A DNA stretch of 64,000 bases from Ignavibacteriales bacterium (lineage in GTDB: Bacteria > Bacteroidota > Ignavibacteria > Ignavibacteriales > Melioribacteraceae): positions 1 through 64,000 of the forward strand of contig JAIOYW010000011.1 in assembly GCA_021740915.1 (NCBI GenBank), in the 5' to 3' direction. Of this stretch, positions 55,007 through 64,000 are shown piece after piece. The stretch's first letter is position 1, and each line of letters opens with the position of its first letter. The notes under the pieces were generated by a model. It saw nothing but the letters and a program-made list of their open reading frames with translations, had not been told where the DNA came from and searched no databases. A program made the position numbers and the translations under genes.

Positions 55007-56965
55007 TTAGTCAATCTCATCCGGGTCGATTTTCACATCAACAGCACTAGTCACCGTACCATCAGGTTTAATCTTAAACGGATTTTTCATATCCTTTGTG
55101 GTAGTCTGAGTGGTAAAGACTGTCAGATTTGGTCTCACAAGTGCTTCTTTAATTTTCTCAACTGTTGTTTTTGAATTATGGAAATATATGTATGCCGTTG
55201 GTCTCTCCTCCCATCTTGTAGATAACCGGACGATTCCAGAATCGGCAGAAAGATGACTTGATAATGAATTAAAATATCGACGGAAGGCAGGTATTCCGGC
55301 TTCGGGCATCGCGAAAGAAAGCACACTTAATTCTTCCGGCTGTAAATCAGCATATCCATTGAACATTCTGTCATATTCCCGGAAAATAACCTTTCTGTAC
55401 TCAGACAGAGAAAGGTAGCCCAAAATTTCACCATCACCGTCAACGTTAAAATCAAGTTCGATTTCTTCTTCAACATTATTCGGTTTCTTTACTGTGATCA
55501 AATCTCTTTCAATAGCAGTTTTAATATCCTTGATATTGGTCTGAGATGCATCGAAATAGATTGATGTGATAACCGGCTCCCCGTAATTTGTTTTGAAACC
55601 ATAAACCGCCGGGTTGTCGCGAAGTGTATAGAAAAGATTATTAAAATCGATAAGGTCGAACATACCGTAAATTCCTACCCGCCACTCTGCAAGAGATTCT
55701 ACGCTGCCGGGTTTCGGAATATGAACCTGGACTTTTGTAGGTGAGAACAGCGATTCTTTCGCTTTTCTCTCAGTTAATATTTTGGGATCATAATAAATAA
55801 CGGCGGTATGAGAAGCTGCGTATGTATCAAGTCCGATAACACCTTCAACTTTTTCCAATGCTCCTTTTAGCGACATCGAACTGCCGAAACATTTAATGCT
55901 CTTAATCCCGGACTGCTCATAAACTGCATAATCTTTATCCGGATCAAAACTACCCCAGCGTTCACTGATTGTTTTGAACTCAACCTGTGTTGCAGCTCCA
56001 AGACTTAATAGAATCAGAACAATCACTGAAACAGGAGCCAGATATTTGCTGCTCTTTTTCTTGCCAATTGAAAGCGTATTGCTGAACGGACAGTGATAAA
56101 CGCAGTCGGTACAGAGATTGCAGTCAATATGATTTACTTTTGAATATTCTGAAACCTTTATTCCCTGTGGACAATGAAGATCGCATATTCCGCAGCTGGT
56201 ACATTTACTTGCATCCCGGGTAACCTTCGGCAGAGGCAAAAGAAAACTGCGCATAAAACCAAGTTCGGTAACAAGTCCAAGAAGAACCAGTGCACCAAGC
56301 AGCCAGATATAGCTTATTTCTGCACCCAATGCATTAATTATTACAAAGAGCAGAATAATGATTGCAGCCGGAACAATATTCAGGAAAATATTACTTATTG
56401 CTCCAAGCGGACATAGATATTTGCACCAAAACAGCCGGAAAAATATTGAACCTAAAATAGTGATTGCAAAAGCAGCAACAGCATATCCGATAACTATGTC
56501 CGAATTACTGAATAAGTTCACTGAAGCAAAGTAAGGTTCGAACTCTTTGCAGAAGAGTTCACTTGAAGTCATCGTATAATACAAAGTGATAAATAAAAGT
56601 ACATACTTCAGTGATCTTAATGGTCTGTCAAGAACTTTCGGCATCTCCATTCTTACTTTTAATTTTGCCCCGAGTGAACCGAGCCATTCAGTAATGGCGC
56701 CGATCGGACAAATATAACTGCAGAATAATTTTCCGATGATAATTACACCTACTAACAAACCAATTCCCATCATCAGTTGAACTTCACTCATCTGACAGGA
56801 CATTGTACCCAGGTTAAGTTTGCTGCCAATCGAAGCTAATCCGCCAAAGGGACAGTAAGATTCAAAATCAGCAATATATGAAGGATCAAAAACAGGCCGA
56901 ATGGCTACATAGCCAATCAAACCAAGAATTATTAACTGAATGGTTAATCGTATCTTATTTTTCAT
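55007..56965 (-). CDS. Membrane 4Fe-4S protein (NapH/NosR-like) with HMA-like C-terminal domains
   Basis: 652 residues. Around six membrane helices (residues about 10–235) carry paired Cys motifs CSYICP (82–87) and CKYLCP (181–186), as in NapH, NosR and CcoG-type inner-membrane electron carriers. A two-cluster ferredoxin domain follows, with Cys255, 258, 261 and 265 and Cys282, 285, 288 and 292. One more helix (about 310–328) is followed by a roughly 320-residue extracytoplasmic tail. Its first part (about 345–420) has the HMA-like pattern IKSIKCFGSSMSLKGALEKV and YYDPKILTERKAKESL. The usual CxxC metal pair is reduced to one Cys. Electron transfer across the membrane to a metal-related or quinone-linked partner is plausible; the partner is unknown. 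Confidence 0.82.
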   Translation of the reverse strand: MKNKIRLTIQLIILGLIGYVAIRPVFDPSYIADFESYCPFGGLASIGSKLNLGTMSCQMSEVQLMMGIGLLVGVIIIGKLFCSYICPIGAITEWLGSLGAKLKVRMEMPKVLDRPLRSLKYVLLFITLYYTMTSSELFCKEFEPYFASVNLFSNSDIVIGYAVAAFAITILGSIFFRLFWCKYLCPLGAISNIFLNIVPAAIIILLFVIINALGAEISYIWLLGALVLLGLVTELGFMRSFLLPLPKVTRDASKCTSCGICDLHCPQGIKVSEYSKVNHIDCNLCTDCVYHCPFSNTLSIGKKKSSKYLAPVSVIVLILLSLGAATQVEFKTISERWGSFDPDKDYAVYEQSGIKSIKCFGSSMSLKGALEKVEGVIGLDTYAASHTAVIYYDPKILTERKAKESLFSPTKVQVHIPKPGSVESLAEWRVGIYGMFDLIDFNNLFYTLRDNPAVYGFKTNYGEPVITSIYFDASQTNIKDIKTAIERDLITVKKPNNVEEEIELDFNVDGDGEILGYLSLSEYRKVIFREYDRMFNGYADLQPEELSVLSFAMPEAGIPAFRRYFNSLSSHLSADSGIVRLSTRWEERPTAYIYFHNSKTTVEKIKEALVRPNLTVFTTQTTTKDMKNPFKIKPDGTVTSAVDVKIDPDEID

Positions 56966-57016
56966 TGCAGAACCTTAAAATTAATTACGGCTCCCCAGGT
57001 AAATTTTATAAATCCA

Positions 57017-57045
57017 TGGAGGAATCCAAACAATGAATTCCTCCA
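57017..57045 (-). terminator. Candidate terminator after the SBBP-repeat T9SS gene
   Basis: TGGAGGAAT (57017–57025) pairs with ATTCCTCCA (57037–57045) around 11 bases. The minus-strand tail ATTTATAAAATTT is only moderately T-rich. It is about 40 bases after the stop codon at 57086 and just ahead of the 4Fe-4S gene, so it could also act in that gene's leader. Confidence 0.45.
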
Positions 57046-57085
57046 GGTTTGACCAAATTAGCTACGTGGGTACTGCCAAAATTGC

Positions 57086-59053
57086 TTATCTGACAAGTGT
57101 CATTTTTTTAGTTGATGAATATGTTTCACCATTTCTGCCTGCAGCATCTAACTTATAGAAATAGATTCCGCTTGAGAGCAGAGATGCGTTAAAATTGTAC
57201 TGATGGCGACCGGGGGCTAATGTTCCTTTATTTATTCTGAACATTTCTTCACCAATCGCGCTAAAAATTGTTATTGTTACATTCGATTCGACCGGAAGAT
57301 CAAAACTGATTATTGTCGAAGGGTTAAAAGGATTCGGGTAATTCTGACCCAGAGAGAAAACATCAGGCTGAATGATCTCTGCCTGAACATTATCCGAATA
57401 TTCAAAAGCACCGCTGAAATCAATTTGTTTCAGGCGATAATAGTATTTTCCGGCTGCCAGATTCTCATCAGCGTAAGTATATGCCGAAGGCTCTGCAATT
57501 GTCCCGTTCCCCGAAATAAAAGCGATCCGGCGGAAATTCCCGCCTTCAGTTTTTCTTTCGATTTCAAATCCGGAGTTATTGGTCTCTGTGGCGGTAAACC
57601 ATTTTAATTCAACAGTAGAACCGTTAACCGAGGAATTAAAAGACTCAAGTTCGACCGGCACGATATTGTCGCCGATTTTCGTAATATAAATGTCTTCAGA
57701 TCCGGCGGAAGTAAGCTGTGTGCCTCCGAAAGTTGCAACCTGCTGGAAATACCCCGTTGCAAGGTAGTTTCCCGCAAGATCACAGGCAACGCCGTATCCC
57801 TTTTCAGTACCAGCTCCGCCGGCAGAAAGCATCCATTCGAGATTCATGGATGCGTCAGTTTTAAGCATTACTACATCATCACCGCCTGCACTTGTTATCT
57901 GCACTCCGCCCAGAACCACAACATCCTCAAATTCTCCGATCAGATAAAGGTTACCGTCTGCATCTGCGACAACATCTTCACCGTTATCATCACCAATACC
58001 GCCAAAGCTCACCGCTTCGACAACCGTACCATTAGGATCGATTTTCAACAAAAAGAAATCCTGATCGCCATTGGTGAGACTATTTGTCTGAAGGTTAAAA
58101 GAGCCGAAAGTTGCTGCGCTATCGAAGTAACCAGTAACATAAACAAAACCGTTTGAATAAGTAATTCCCTGGGCTTCATCCAGTAAGCCGCCGCCGCCGT
58201 TAATCGCCCATTGAAAATTTCCATCCGCATCAAGTTTTGTAACGAAGATATCCGTTCCGCCAAAGCTCGTCAGGTTGGTTGAACCAAAAGTGGCTTCAGT
58301 ATTGAACATACCCGTTACATAAATATTATTCTGCGGGTCGATACATATGTCATTGCTTTCTTCACCGGAGTTCACTCCGCCCATATTCTTAGCCCAGAGC
58401 GCTGTCCCATCGGGGCTGTATTTAACTACTGCGGCATCTCTGTTCCCATAGGAAGTAAGTGTAATATCCCCGAAGGTAGCGGTCAAAACAGTTGATGAAC
58501 CAAAATAACAAGCCACTGCGCTGTTTCCGGCAGCATCAACCGCAATCCCGTATGAGGAAAGCTGTGAGGTACTGAATCCCTGTTTAATCCACAGGAGATT
58601 TCCGGCAGTATCGTATTTGGCGGTAAACATATCAAGATTACCGGCACTCGTTAATGTTGAATCACTAAATGTTGCTGTACCGAACAGATGTCCGGTCACC
58701 AGAATATTGCCATCCGGAGCAAGGACAACCGACTGTCCTCTATCGGTAAGCGTTCCACCGCCGCCGCGAGCCCAGATCGCATTACCATACTTATCGTATT
58801 TTGCGAGGTAGAAATCGTAATTTCCAAAACTTGTAAGAGTTACACCATTACCGAAATCGCCGGTATTTTGATAATATCCTGTGGTGTAAATGTTACCGTC
58901 CTGATCAACCACCAGAGCACGTCCATAATCTTTACCAGTACCGCTGATTGGTTTAGTCCAGTCAAATTCCGGAGCTACCTGCGAGTAGGCAAGCGTTGCT
59001 GAAAGCAGTATAATTGACGCTATGAGTCGAGTTTTTTTTGTAAGCATACTCAT
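57086..59053 (-). CDS. T9SS-sorted SBBP-repeat β-propeller protein
   Basis: 655 residues. A signal peptide (TRLIASIILLSATLAYSQ) is followed by about eight SBBP-type blades (residues 30–470). Each is about 48 residues, with the pattern GNIYTTGYYQNTGDFG, then FYLAKYDKYGNAIWARGGGG and a later DNNGED or DSN block. Fibronectin-like residues about 475–565 follow (PVELESFNSSVNGSTVELKW, YYYRLKQIDFSGAFEYSD). The type A sorting domain has NYPNPFNPSTIISF and ends KKMTLVR. The ATG at 59053 is supported by AAGGA nine bases upstream; a second ATG at 59047 is possible. It is a separate transcription unit from the M28 gene, 131 bases upstream. Function unknown, probably a structural or binding propeller. Confidence 0.88.
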   Translation of the reverse strand: MSMLTKKTRLIASIILLSATLAYSQVAPEFDWTKPISGTGKDYGRALVVDQDGNIYTTGYYQNTGDFGNGVTLTSFGNYDFYLAKYDKYGNAIWARGGGGTLTDRGQSVVLAPDGNILVTGHLFGTATFSDSTLTSAGNLDMFTAKYDTAGNLLWIKQGFSTSQLSSYGIAVDAAGNSAVACYFGSSTVLTATFGDITLTSYGNRDAAVVKYSPDGTALWAKNMGGVNSGEESNDICIDPQNNIYVTGMFNTEATFGSTNLTSFGGTDIFVTKLDADGNFQWAINGGGGLLDEAQGITYSNGFVYVTGYFDSAATFGSFNLQTNSLTNGDQDFFLLKIDPNGTVVEAVSFGGIGDDNGEDVVADADGNLYLIGEFEDVVVLGGVQITSAGGDDVVMLKTDASMNLEWMLSAGGAGTEKGYGVACDLAGNYLATGYFQQVATFGGTQLTSAGSEDIYITKIGDNIVPVELESFNSSVNGSTVELKWFTATETNNSGFEIERKTEGGNFRRIAFISGNGTIAEPSAYTYADENLAAGKYYYRLKQIDFSGAFEYSDNVQAEIIQPDVFSLGQNYPNPFNPSTIISFDLPVESNVTITIFSAIGEEMFRINKGTLAPGRHQYNFNASLLSSGIYFYKLDAAGRNGETYSSTKKMTLVR

Positions 59054-59184
59054 ATACTCATCCTTTTTTTATGAATAAAGAATTAATTAACATAGAACTT
59101 TAATTTCATCTTCTTAATTATTCTCATTTTATTCTAAAACAAACAATTCCGAAAAGCGGTGATACAAAGAATCCGCTCTAATAA

Positions 59185-60912
59185 TCATTCAGTTTCCTCT
59201 TCATTGTCACTATATTTATGCTGACGTTCCAATGATTCTTTAACCAGATTGGTTTTTTCTTCCATTTTCAGCGGTTCATATTTTGGATAGATTTTCTGAT
59301 CCACTACACTGAGCGCTGAAAGGTAAGCCAATTTTGTTACATTTTCAATTTTTTTTGTATCTAATTTATCCACATCGTCAGTCGGTCTGTGATAATCATC
59401 ATGTAATCCGGCAAAGAAAAATATTGCGGGGATCTCTTTGCGAAGGAAAGGACCCTGATCACTTGCAAAATTTAATAAACCGACATTATAAAACAACTCA
59501 AACCCGATTGATTTATTCGCTTCCTCAACTATAGCTTTCACATCTTTTCCATAGAAAGGACCGCCAACCCAGATTTGCTTCGGGTCATTTCTCCCTATCA
59601 TATCAAGATTGATCATCGCAACCGTCTTTTCCAGCGGTTTGATCGATTCAATATTTGTATAATATCGTGAACCGAGAAGACCATTTTCTTCCCCATTGAA
59701 TGCAATGAAGAGAATGCTCCTTTTCGGCTTAGCTTTCGAAAAGGCTTCGGCAAGTTCAATTATTCCGCTTGTTCCCGAAGCATTATCATCTGCACCATTA
59801 TAGATTTGTCCTTTATCTTCTCGGTTTCTTGCTCCGTACTCGCCAAAACCCACATGATCAAAATGCGCTCCGATTACTATCAATTCATCTTTCATTTCAG
59901 GATCGGTTCCTTCAAGATAACCAGCCACATTTTGAGTCTGAATAAGTTCTTCATCGAAATTAATTTCGATAGTCACCTTTTTATCAGGTAAAGGTAACGA
60001 TTGCGGAACATACTTTTCGTTGATCAGAGAGATTTTCTCTTTAAGATCGATACCAGAACCCTCAAACAGATCGATTGCTGCAGCTTTCGAGATGTAGAGA
60101 ACAGGCATACTTTCTCTTTCGACTTCAGGCAGCTGATATAAAACTCTCTCGAAAGAACGCATCAGCTTCTGATACTTAATTGTCATTGGCGGATCGGTTT
60201 TTAAAGGCGAACTTATTACAAGAACAGCCGCGGCGCCTTTTTCATGTGCGGCTTCACCTTTCGCGCGAGTATTCAAATATGCTGAATTTCTTTTTTTGTT
60301 AAATACAGAAGCGGGATCGTCCTCGCCCGGATAACTATCGGCTATAACAACGACTTTATTTTTGACATCTACATTTTTAAAATCGTCGTATCCATCAGGT
60401 CCATCAGTTATACCGAAGCCGACGAAAACAACAGGTGCTGTTATTTTAATGTTTTTCGCACCGAAATAATGCACTAAGAAATCCACACCAAACTTATAAT
60501 TGATTGTTTTCTCAATGCCATCTTCCGACTCATAAATTGAAAAATAATTTTTTTCGCTTAAAGATGATTTTTTAATGTTGAATTTTTGAAAATATTCATC
60601 GTAAACAAATGAATTTGTAACGTCGAGTTTCTCAGTAAGCAGATTTTTACTGAGTTTAGATGTTCTTGGATCAGGAAAAACGGGAGTGAGTCCGTAACTG
60701 TAAAATTGCCGGGCAATAAACATAGAAGCAATCATATTTTCATCACTGCCGGCAGCTCTTCCTTTAAGGCTGTCCGAAGCCAGGAAAGAAACATTTCTCA
60801 GTATCTCATCTGCCGAGATTGAATTAAATGCGTTTTGCTGCTCATCAGTAAGTACTGTCTGTGTAAAACTTACTGATGTACAAACCAGGAATAGGAGAAT
60901 TATTCTTTTCAT
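59185..60912 (-). CDS. M28-family zinc aminopeptidase with PA domain
   Basis: 575 residues with signal peptide (KRIILLFLVCTSVSFTQ). A protease-associated (PA) domain is inserted at about 150–330, with APVVFVGFGITDGPDGYDDF and ARAKGEAAHEKGAAAVL-like text. The M28 core has GAHFDHVGFG (His and Asp ligands), NGADDNASGTSG (bridging Asp), FNGEENGLLGSRYY (catalytic Glu and ligand Glu), NLDMIGR (Asp) and DDYHRPTDD (His). All zinc ligands are present, so it should be active on peptides. With no T9SS sorting domain it is periplasmic or lipid-bound. It lies 13 bases after the YCF48 T9SS gene, so one operon with the barrel gene upstream. Confidence 0.93.
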   Translation of the reverse strand: MKRIILLFLVCTSVSFTQTVLTDEQQNAFNSISADEILRNVSFLASDSLKGRAAGSDENMIASMFIARQFYSYGLTPVFPDPRTSKLSKNLLTEKLDVTNSFVYDEYFQKFNIKKSSLSEKNYFSIYESEDGIEKTINYKFGVDFLVHYFGAKNIKITAPVVFVGFGITDGPDGYDDFKNVDVKNKVVVIADSYPGEDDPASVFNKKRNSAYLNTRAKGEAAHEKGAAAVLVISSPLKTDPPMTIKYQKLMRSFERVLYQLPEVERESMPVLYISKAAAIDLFEGSGIDLKEKISLINEKYVPQSLPLPDKKVTIEINFDEELIQTQNVAGYLEGTDPEMKDELIVIGAHFDHVGFGEYGARNREDKGQIYNGADDNASGTSGIIELAEAFSKAKPKRSILFIAFNGEENGLLGSRYYTNIESIKPLEKTVAMINLDMIGRNDPKQIWVGGPFYGKDVKAIVEEANKSIGFELFYNVGLLNFASDQGPFLRKEIPAIFFFAGLHDDYHRPTDDVDKLDTKKIENVTKLAYLSALSVVDQKIYPKYEPLKMEEKTNLVKESLERQHKYSDNEEETE

Positions 60913-60924
60913 ATAACCTTATTA

Positions 60925-63129
60925 TTACTTGATCAACATCATTTTTTTACTAATACTTTCACCACCCGATGTGAGATGATAAAAATAAACACCGCTCGTG
61001 AGCGAGGAGGCATCAAACCTGACGCTGTGCGTTCCTGCTCCCATAGTGCCGTTTACAAGTTCAGCCACGACTTCTCCGAGCATATCAAAGACTTTTAAAG
61101 ATGTATGTGCGCTTTTATTCAGATTGAATTTGATATTTGTAACCGGATTGAATGGATTCGGATAATTCTGGGATAATTCAAATGACTCAACCAAAGGAGA
61201 GTTTTCAATCACAGAAACAAGAGGGTAATTCGTGAAAACAGTACTTTGGCTGGATACTATCCAGACATAGCCTTCAGGATCAACTTCGACATCGTTGAGC
61301 GAATAGCCACCAAAAACATTTGTATCGGCAATATTTGTCCATGTTTTTCCGGCATCAGTTGTTTCAAGGAAATACTTATCTCCGACTGCATATCCATGAG
61401 TTGCATTAACGAACGCAACATTTTTTATATCCTTATCCAGCCAGGGAAGATCGACATAATCCCAGGCTGCTCCCCCATTTGTTGTTGTGAAAATCATTTT
61501 CTGACCGACGAGAACGCCATTGGCGCCGTCAGAAAATTTTGCAGCCAGAAAATCATTCGTTGAAAAACCGGCAGGGACATTATTTAATGTGGATTGATTC
61601 CAGGTTGCACCGCCGTCAGTTGTATAACCTGCGGCAAGATCCTCTCCGAGCACAACGCCGTTATTCGCATCATAAAATCTGATTCCAAAAAGATCTTTAA
61701 AAAAGAAATTGCCGGTTTCGGAGTAGGTTACCCCTCCATCTGTTGTTTTATAAATAACATCGGTATTATTCGCAACTCTTCCTGCAATAAAGCCATAGTT
61801 TTCATCTATAAAATAGAGCCCTTCATTGCTTGGTCCGGTCATCATTGTATCGGACATGATCGGGAACCAGGTCTCACCCATATTCGTAGTCTTGGATACT
61901 CCACGGTATGAACGGACATTATAGCCTACATTCTCATTCACGAAATACATTTCCTTTATTGAAGGACATGATTTGGTGTTGTAAGCGTATTGCGAACTCC
62001 ATGTGACACCATGGTCGGTGCTGCGCATAACCAGTCCATCATATCCTGCCGCATAAACCGAATTTCCCTTTGCCGTAATTGTATATAAACTCGTTCCGGG
62101 GATATGTGTAAGCTGCTCCCAGGTATTCCCGAAATCAGAAGAATAGGCGGTTGTGCCACCATTCAATGAAACCCATACCCTATCTCCGATTCCATAAACG
62201 GAATTACATGTGCCTCCGAATGGGGCATGAGTGGGTATCCAGTTCTGTCCACCATCGGTGGTCCTTACAATAACGCTTCCGTCATAAGCTGCGCCGCCAA
62301 CTGAGATACCACTCATAGCGTCTCTCATATACATCGCGTTAAGATTCACATAAGTCCTGTTTTCTTCAGTCTGAGTGAGGAAAGTCCAGGTCGCACCGCT
62401 ATCGGTTGATTTTAAATGGATTGACGGCTGAAGTCCGACAGAAGATCCCCATCCCGAAATATACACTGTGCTGGCATCTGCAAATCTGATAGCGCGGGCA
62501 TCAGAGCGTGTATAATTAAATCCGCCAAGTGGCGGAACAGGGGCTTTTGCCCAAGTTGTACCATCGCTTGTAAACCAGAGATCAACAACGCCGACACCTC
62601 CGCCACAGGCAACGCCATGGGAAGCATCATAAAAATCCATGTCTTCAAGATCGCTTGTAGTATTTGTAAATGCTAAAACCCAGGTTGAACCGCCATCGGT
62701 AGTTTTATGAACTGTGGATGAACTCGAACTTGAGGAAAGCACCCATCCGGTATTCTCATCAATAAATTGAATGGCTTTAATATTTCCTAAAGCATCTGCA
62801 ATTGTACTAACCTCCCAATTACCTCCGCCATTGGTGGTTTTAAGGATTGTAGCATTAGTGCCGCCCACAAAACCCAAATTCTCATTCACAAAGAAAACAG
62901 CCGAAAAAGAATAAGAAATATCCTGATACTGATAATTAATACTCCAGGTGCGGGCTCCATCTGAGGTTTGAAAAACACTGCCGCTGCTTCCTACCTGCCA
63001 GCCATTGTTTTCATCAAGCATAAAATTGGCTGAAATTGAAGTGTTTGTCTGATGAACCGCGACACGCCACTGCGCAGAAGCTGTAATTGTAACAAATAAA
63101 AGAAACGATAACGTAAATAATCTTTTCAT
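60925..63129 (-). CDS. T9SS-sorted YCF48-repeat protein, paralogue of the 44667–46892 gene
   Basis: 734 residues from the ATG at 63129, with GGGAG five bases upstream; the ATG at 63141 lies just upstream of that site. A signal peptide (RLFTLSFLLFVTITASAQ) is followed by YCF48 blades over about 25–640, with FQTSDGARTWS, KTTNGGGNWEV, KTTDGGSTWVL and TTDAGKTWTNI. The sorting domain has NYPNPFNPVTNIKF and ends SKKMMLIK. It shares the local phrase GFSTNDF with EFSTKDF of the 44667–46892 protein. Both follow an outer-membrane barrel gene by about 15 bases, and both are followed by a peptidase-like gene. Ligand unknown. Confidence 0.9.
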   Translation of the reverse strand: MKRLFTLSFLLFVTITASAQWRVAVHQTNTSISANFMLDENNGWQVGSSGSVFQTSDGARTWSINYQYQDISYSFSAVFFVNENLGFVGGTNATILKTTNGGGNWEVSTIADALGNIKAIQFIDENTGWVLSSSSSSSTVHKTTDGGSTWVLAFTNTTSDLEDMDFYDASHGVACGGGVGVVDLWFTSDGTTWAKAPVPPLGGFNYTRSDARAIRFADASTVYISGWGSSVGLQPSIHLKSTDSGATWTFLTQTEENRTYVNLNAMYMRDAMSGISVGGAAYDGSVIVRTTDGGQNWIPTHAPFGGTCNSVYGIGDRVWVSLNGGTTAYSSDFGNTWEQLTHIPGTSLYTITAKGNSVYAAGYDGLVMRSTDHGVTWSSQYAYNTKSCPSIKEMYFVNENVGYNVRSYRGVSKTTNMGETWFPIMSDTMMTGPSNEGLYFIDENYGFIAGRVANNTDVIYKTTDGGVTYSETGNFFFKDLFGIRFYDANNGVVLGEDLAAGYTTDGGATWNQSTLNNVPAGFSTNDFLAAKFSDGANGVLVGQKMIFTTTNGGAAWDYVDLPWLDKDIKNVAFVNATHGYAVGDKYFLETTDAGKTWTNIADTNVFGGYSLNDVEVDPEGYVWIVSSQSTVFTNYPLVSVIENSPLVESFELSQNYPNPFNPVTNIKFNLNKSAHTSLKVFDMLGEVVAELVNGTMGAGTHSVRFDASSLTSGVYFYHLTSGGESISKKMMLIK

Positions 63130-63155
63130 GACTACTCCCATGTATTTCTACTATA

Positions 63156-64000
63156 TTAAAAATTCAAAACTTTCAGAGCAAAAACAATATCGAACCATTC
63201 ACGGTTAATTGATCCTGATGATGGTTTTAAGCTGCTGAAACTGGAATAAAATTCTAGGTCATAACCATCCAGAATTTCGATTGATGCACCCACCGAGAAT
63301 AAATTAAATGTTGCATCCTTTCCCCCAAAAACAAAATCGTTTTCGATTTTCGAGAAATTATACCCGCATCTAACTGATATCCTCCTGCTTATTTCATACT
63401 CTGCACCGAATTTGAAATTATGATCGAAAGAGGTTGCAGAATAATAGCGGCTGTCGATATATTTGGAGGAATCACCGCTAAGCGATGCAATATTATAATC
63501 AGCCGAGAACAGCATGTCTGATGTAACATTATAAGACATACCCAATCCGGCAGTTAACTGATTAATATCCCACTCCCACAGAAGCAGATTTCGATAAGGG
63601 TTTTTTGACCATGATTTATTAAGCGCATATTCAGTATTCAGACCGAGAGTCAAATCCTGATAGGCATAATACTTAGCTGATGCACGCAGATCATAATGAT
63701 AAAGTCTGACTTCACCTTCCTCAAACTCCTTGAAGGATTGATTATCTTTGACATAAGGAATCAATATCATTTCAACTGCATTTCTAAGTGTTCCGGAAGC
63801 GGCAATTTCAAGTTTCTCAAAAGGAATTGCATGGAGCTGAAGACTGTAATGATCAATATCCCTTTGGATCTTATCGCTCACACTTCCCGATCTTTTCATG
63901 ATGGAATAAGTATCCCCGCGGTAATAAAAATTTTCAACATCAAGCAGATCTTCACTTTCCGCCACAATTTTTTCCTGGTAATCGATCAAGGCATAATTTG
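63156..64000 (-). CDS. Outer-membrane β-barrel protein, C-terminal 281 residues, start beyond window
   Basis: The frame is open to base 64000: the codons above the TTG at 63989 continue as sense, so this is the 3' part of a longer gene. Alternating aromatic barrel strands (YHYDLRASAKYYAYQDLTLG, YEISRRISVRCGYNFS, FDIVFALKVLNF) end in Phe, as usual for outer-membrane insertion. Barrel position and downstream YCF48 gene match the DUF6850-like gene at 46910–48427, and the ends of the two proteins look similar, so a paralogue is likely. I cannot confirm it without the missing N-terminus. Confidence 0.7.
   Translation of the reverse strand, partial: NYALIDYQEKIVAESEDLLDVENFYYRGDTYSIMKRSGSVSDKIQRDIDHYSLQLHAIPFEKLEIAASGTLRNAVEMILIPYVKDNQSFKEFEEGEVRLYHYDLRASAKYYAYQDLTLGLNTEYALNKSWSKNPYRNLLLWEWDINQLTAGLGMSYNVTSDMLFSADYNIASLSGDSSKYIDSRYYSATSFDHNFKFGAEYEISRRISVRCGYNFSKIENDFVFGGKDATFNLFSVGASIEILDGYDLEFYSSFSSLKPSSGSINREWFDIVFALKVLNF

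Noticed and set aside
1-64000. CRISPR array, prophage or tRNA-linked integration site
   Set aside because: No regularly spaced direct repeats, phage structural genes, integrase or tRNA cloverleaf could be seen in the sequence.

Overview
The window looks like a chromosomal segment of an Ignavibacteriota / Chlorobi–Bacteroidota-type bacterium. The evidence is: at least seven long secreted proteins ending in a type IX secretion (T9SS) sorting domain of the NYPNPFNPxT…KMLLIK kind; two PorV/PorQ-type outer-membrane proteins; three TonB-dependent receptors with an N-terminal carboxypeptidase-regulatory-like domain; and candidate promoters with the Bacteroidota −7 box TAnnTTTG. I see no rRNA, tRNA, CRISPR array or core T9SS motor/translocon gene (PorK/L/M/N, SprA).

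Left part (1–21.4 kb, almost all minus strand). The left edge holds the 5' end of an IS1634/IS4-like transposase. Then come two parallel export/uptake loci. In transcription order, locus 1 is TonB receptor (18616–21447), 1205-residue exported protein, PorV-like protein, and GHL10-type glycosidase-like T9SS cargo, ending in a hairpin that overlaps the last codons. Locus 2 is lipoprotein (10558–11463), TonB receptor, 688-residue exported protein, PorV-like protein, IPT/TIG lipoprotein, and T9SS cargo with starch-binding-like domains, ending in a strong terminator at 430–462.

Middle (21.6–42.2 kb). Plus-strand rnhC and pfkA end at a terminator that faces a minus-strand glycan-type cluster: GT4 glycosyltransferase, GNAT acetyltransferase, perosamine-synthase-like aminotransferase, degenerate phosphoesterase-like protein and methyltransferase. 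Next are an M29 aminopeptidase–arginine deiminase pair, a T9SS phosphodiester-glycosidase, a pseudouridine synthase and a methyltransferase. A plus-strand block follows: an RlmL-like rRNA methyltransferase, then two paralogous orphan LuxR-type response regulators bracketing a B12-binding radical SAM enzyme, a 40-residue basic protein, a LysE-type exporter and an SPFH protein. A near-identical 21-bp motif sits 77–85 bp before the radical SAM and SPFH genes.

Right part (42.3–64 kb, minus strand). A caspase/gingipain-like protein fused to HEAT repeats lies downstream of a tight four-gene operon (TonB receptor, DUF4876-like lipoprotein, DUF6850-like barrel, YCF48-repeat T9SS cargo). Further right are another YCF48 T9SS protein, a membrane 4Fe-4S protein with HMA-like domains, an SBBP-repeat T9SS protein, an M28 peptidase, and a second barrel + YCF48 T9SS pair running off the right edge. 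Overall the window is mostly cell-surface and secretion machinery: receptors and barrels in the outer membrane, T9SS cargo passing through the PorV-dependent route, and a small glycan-modifying cluster.
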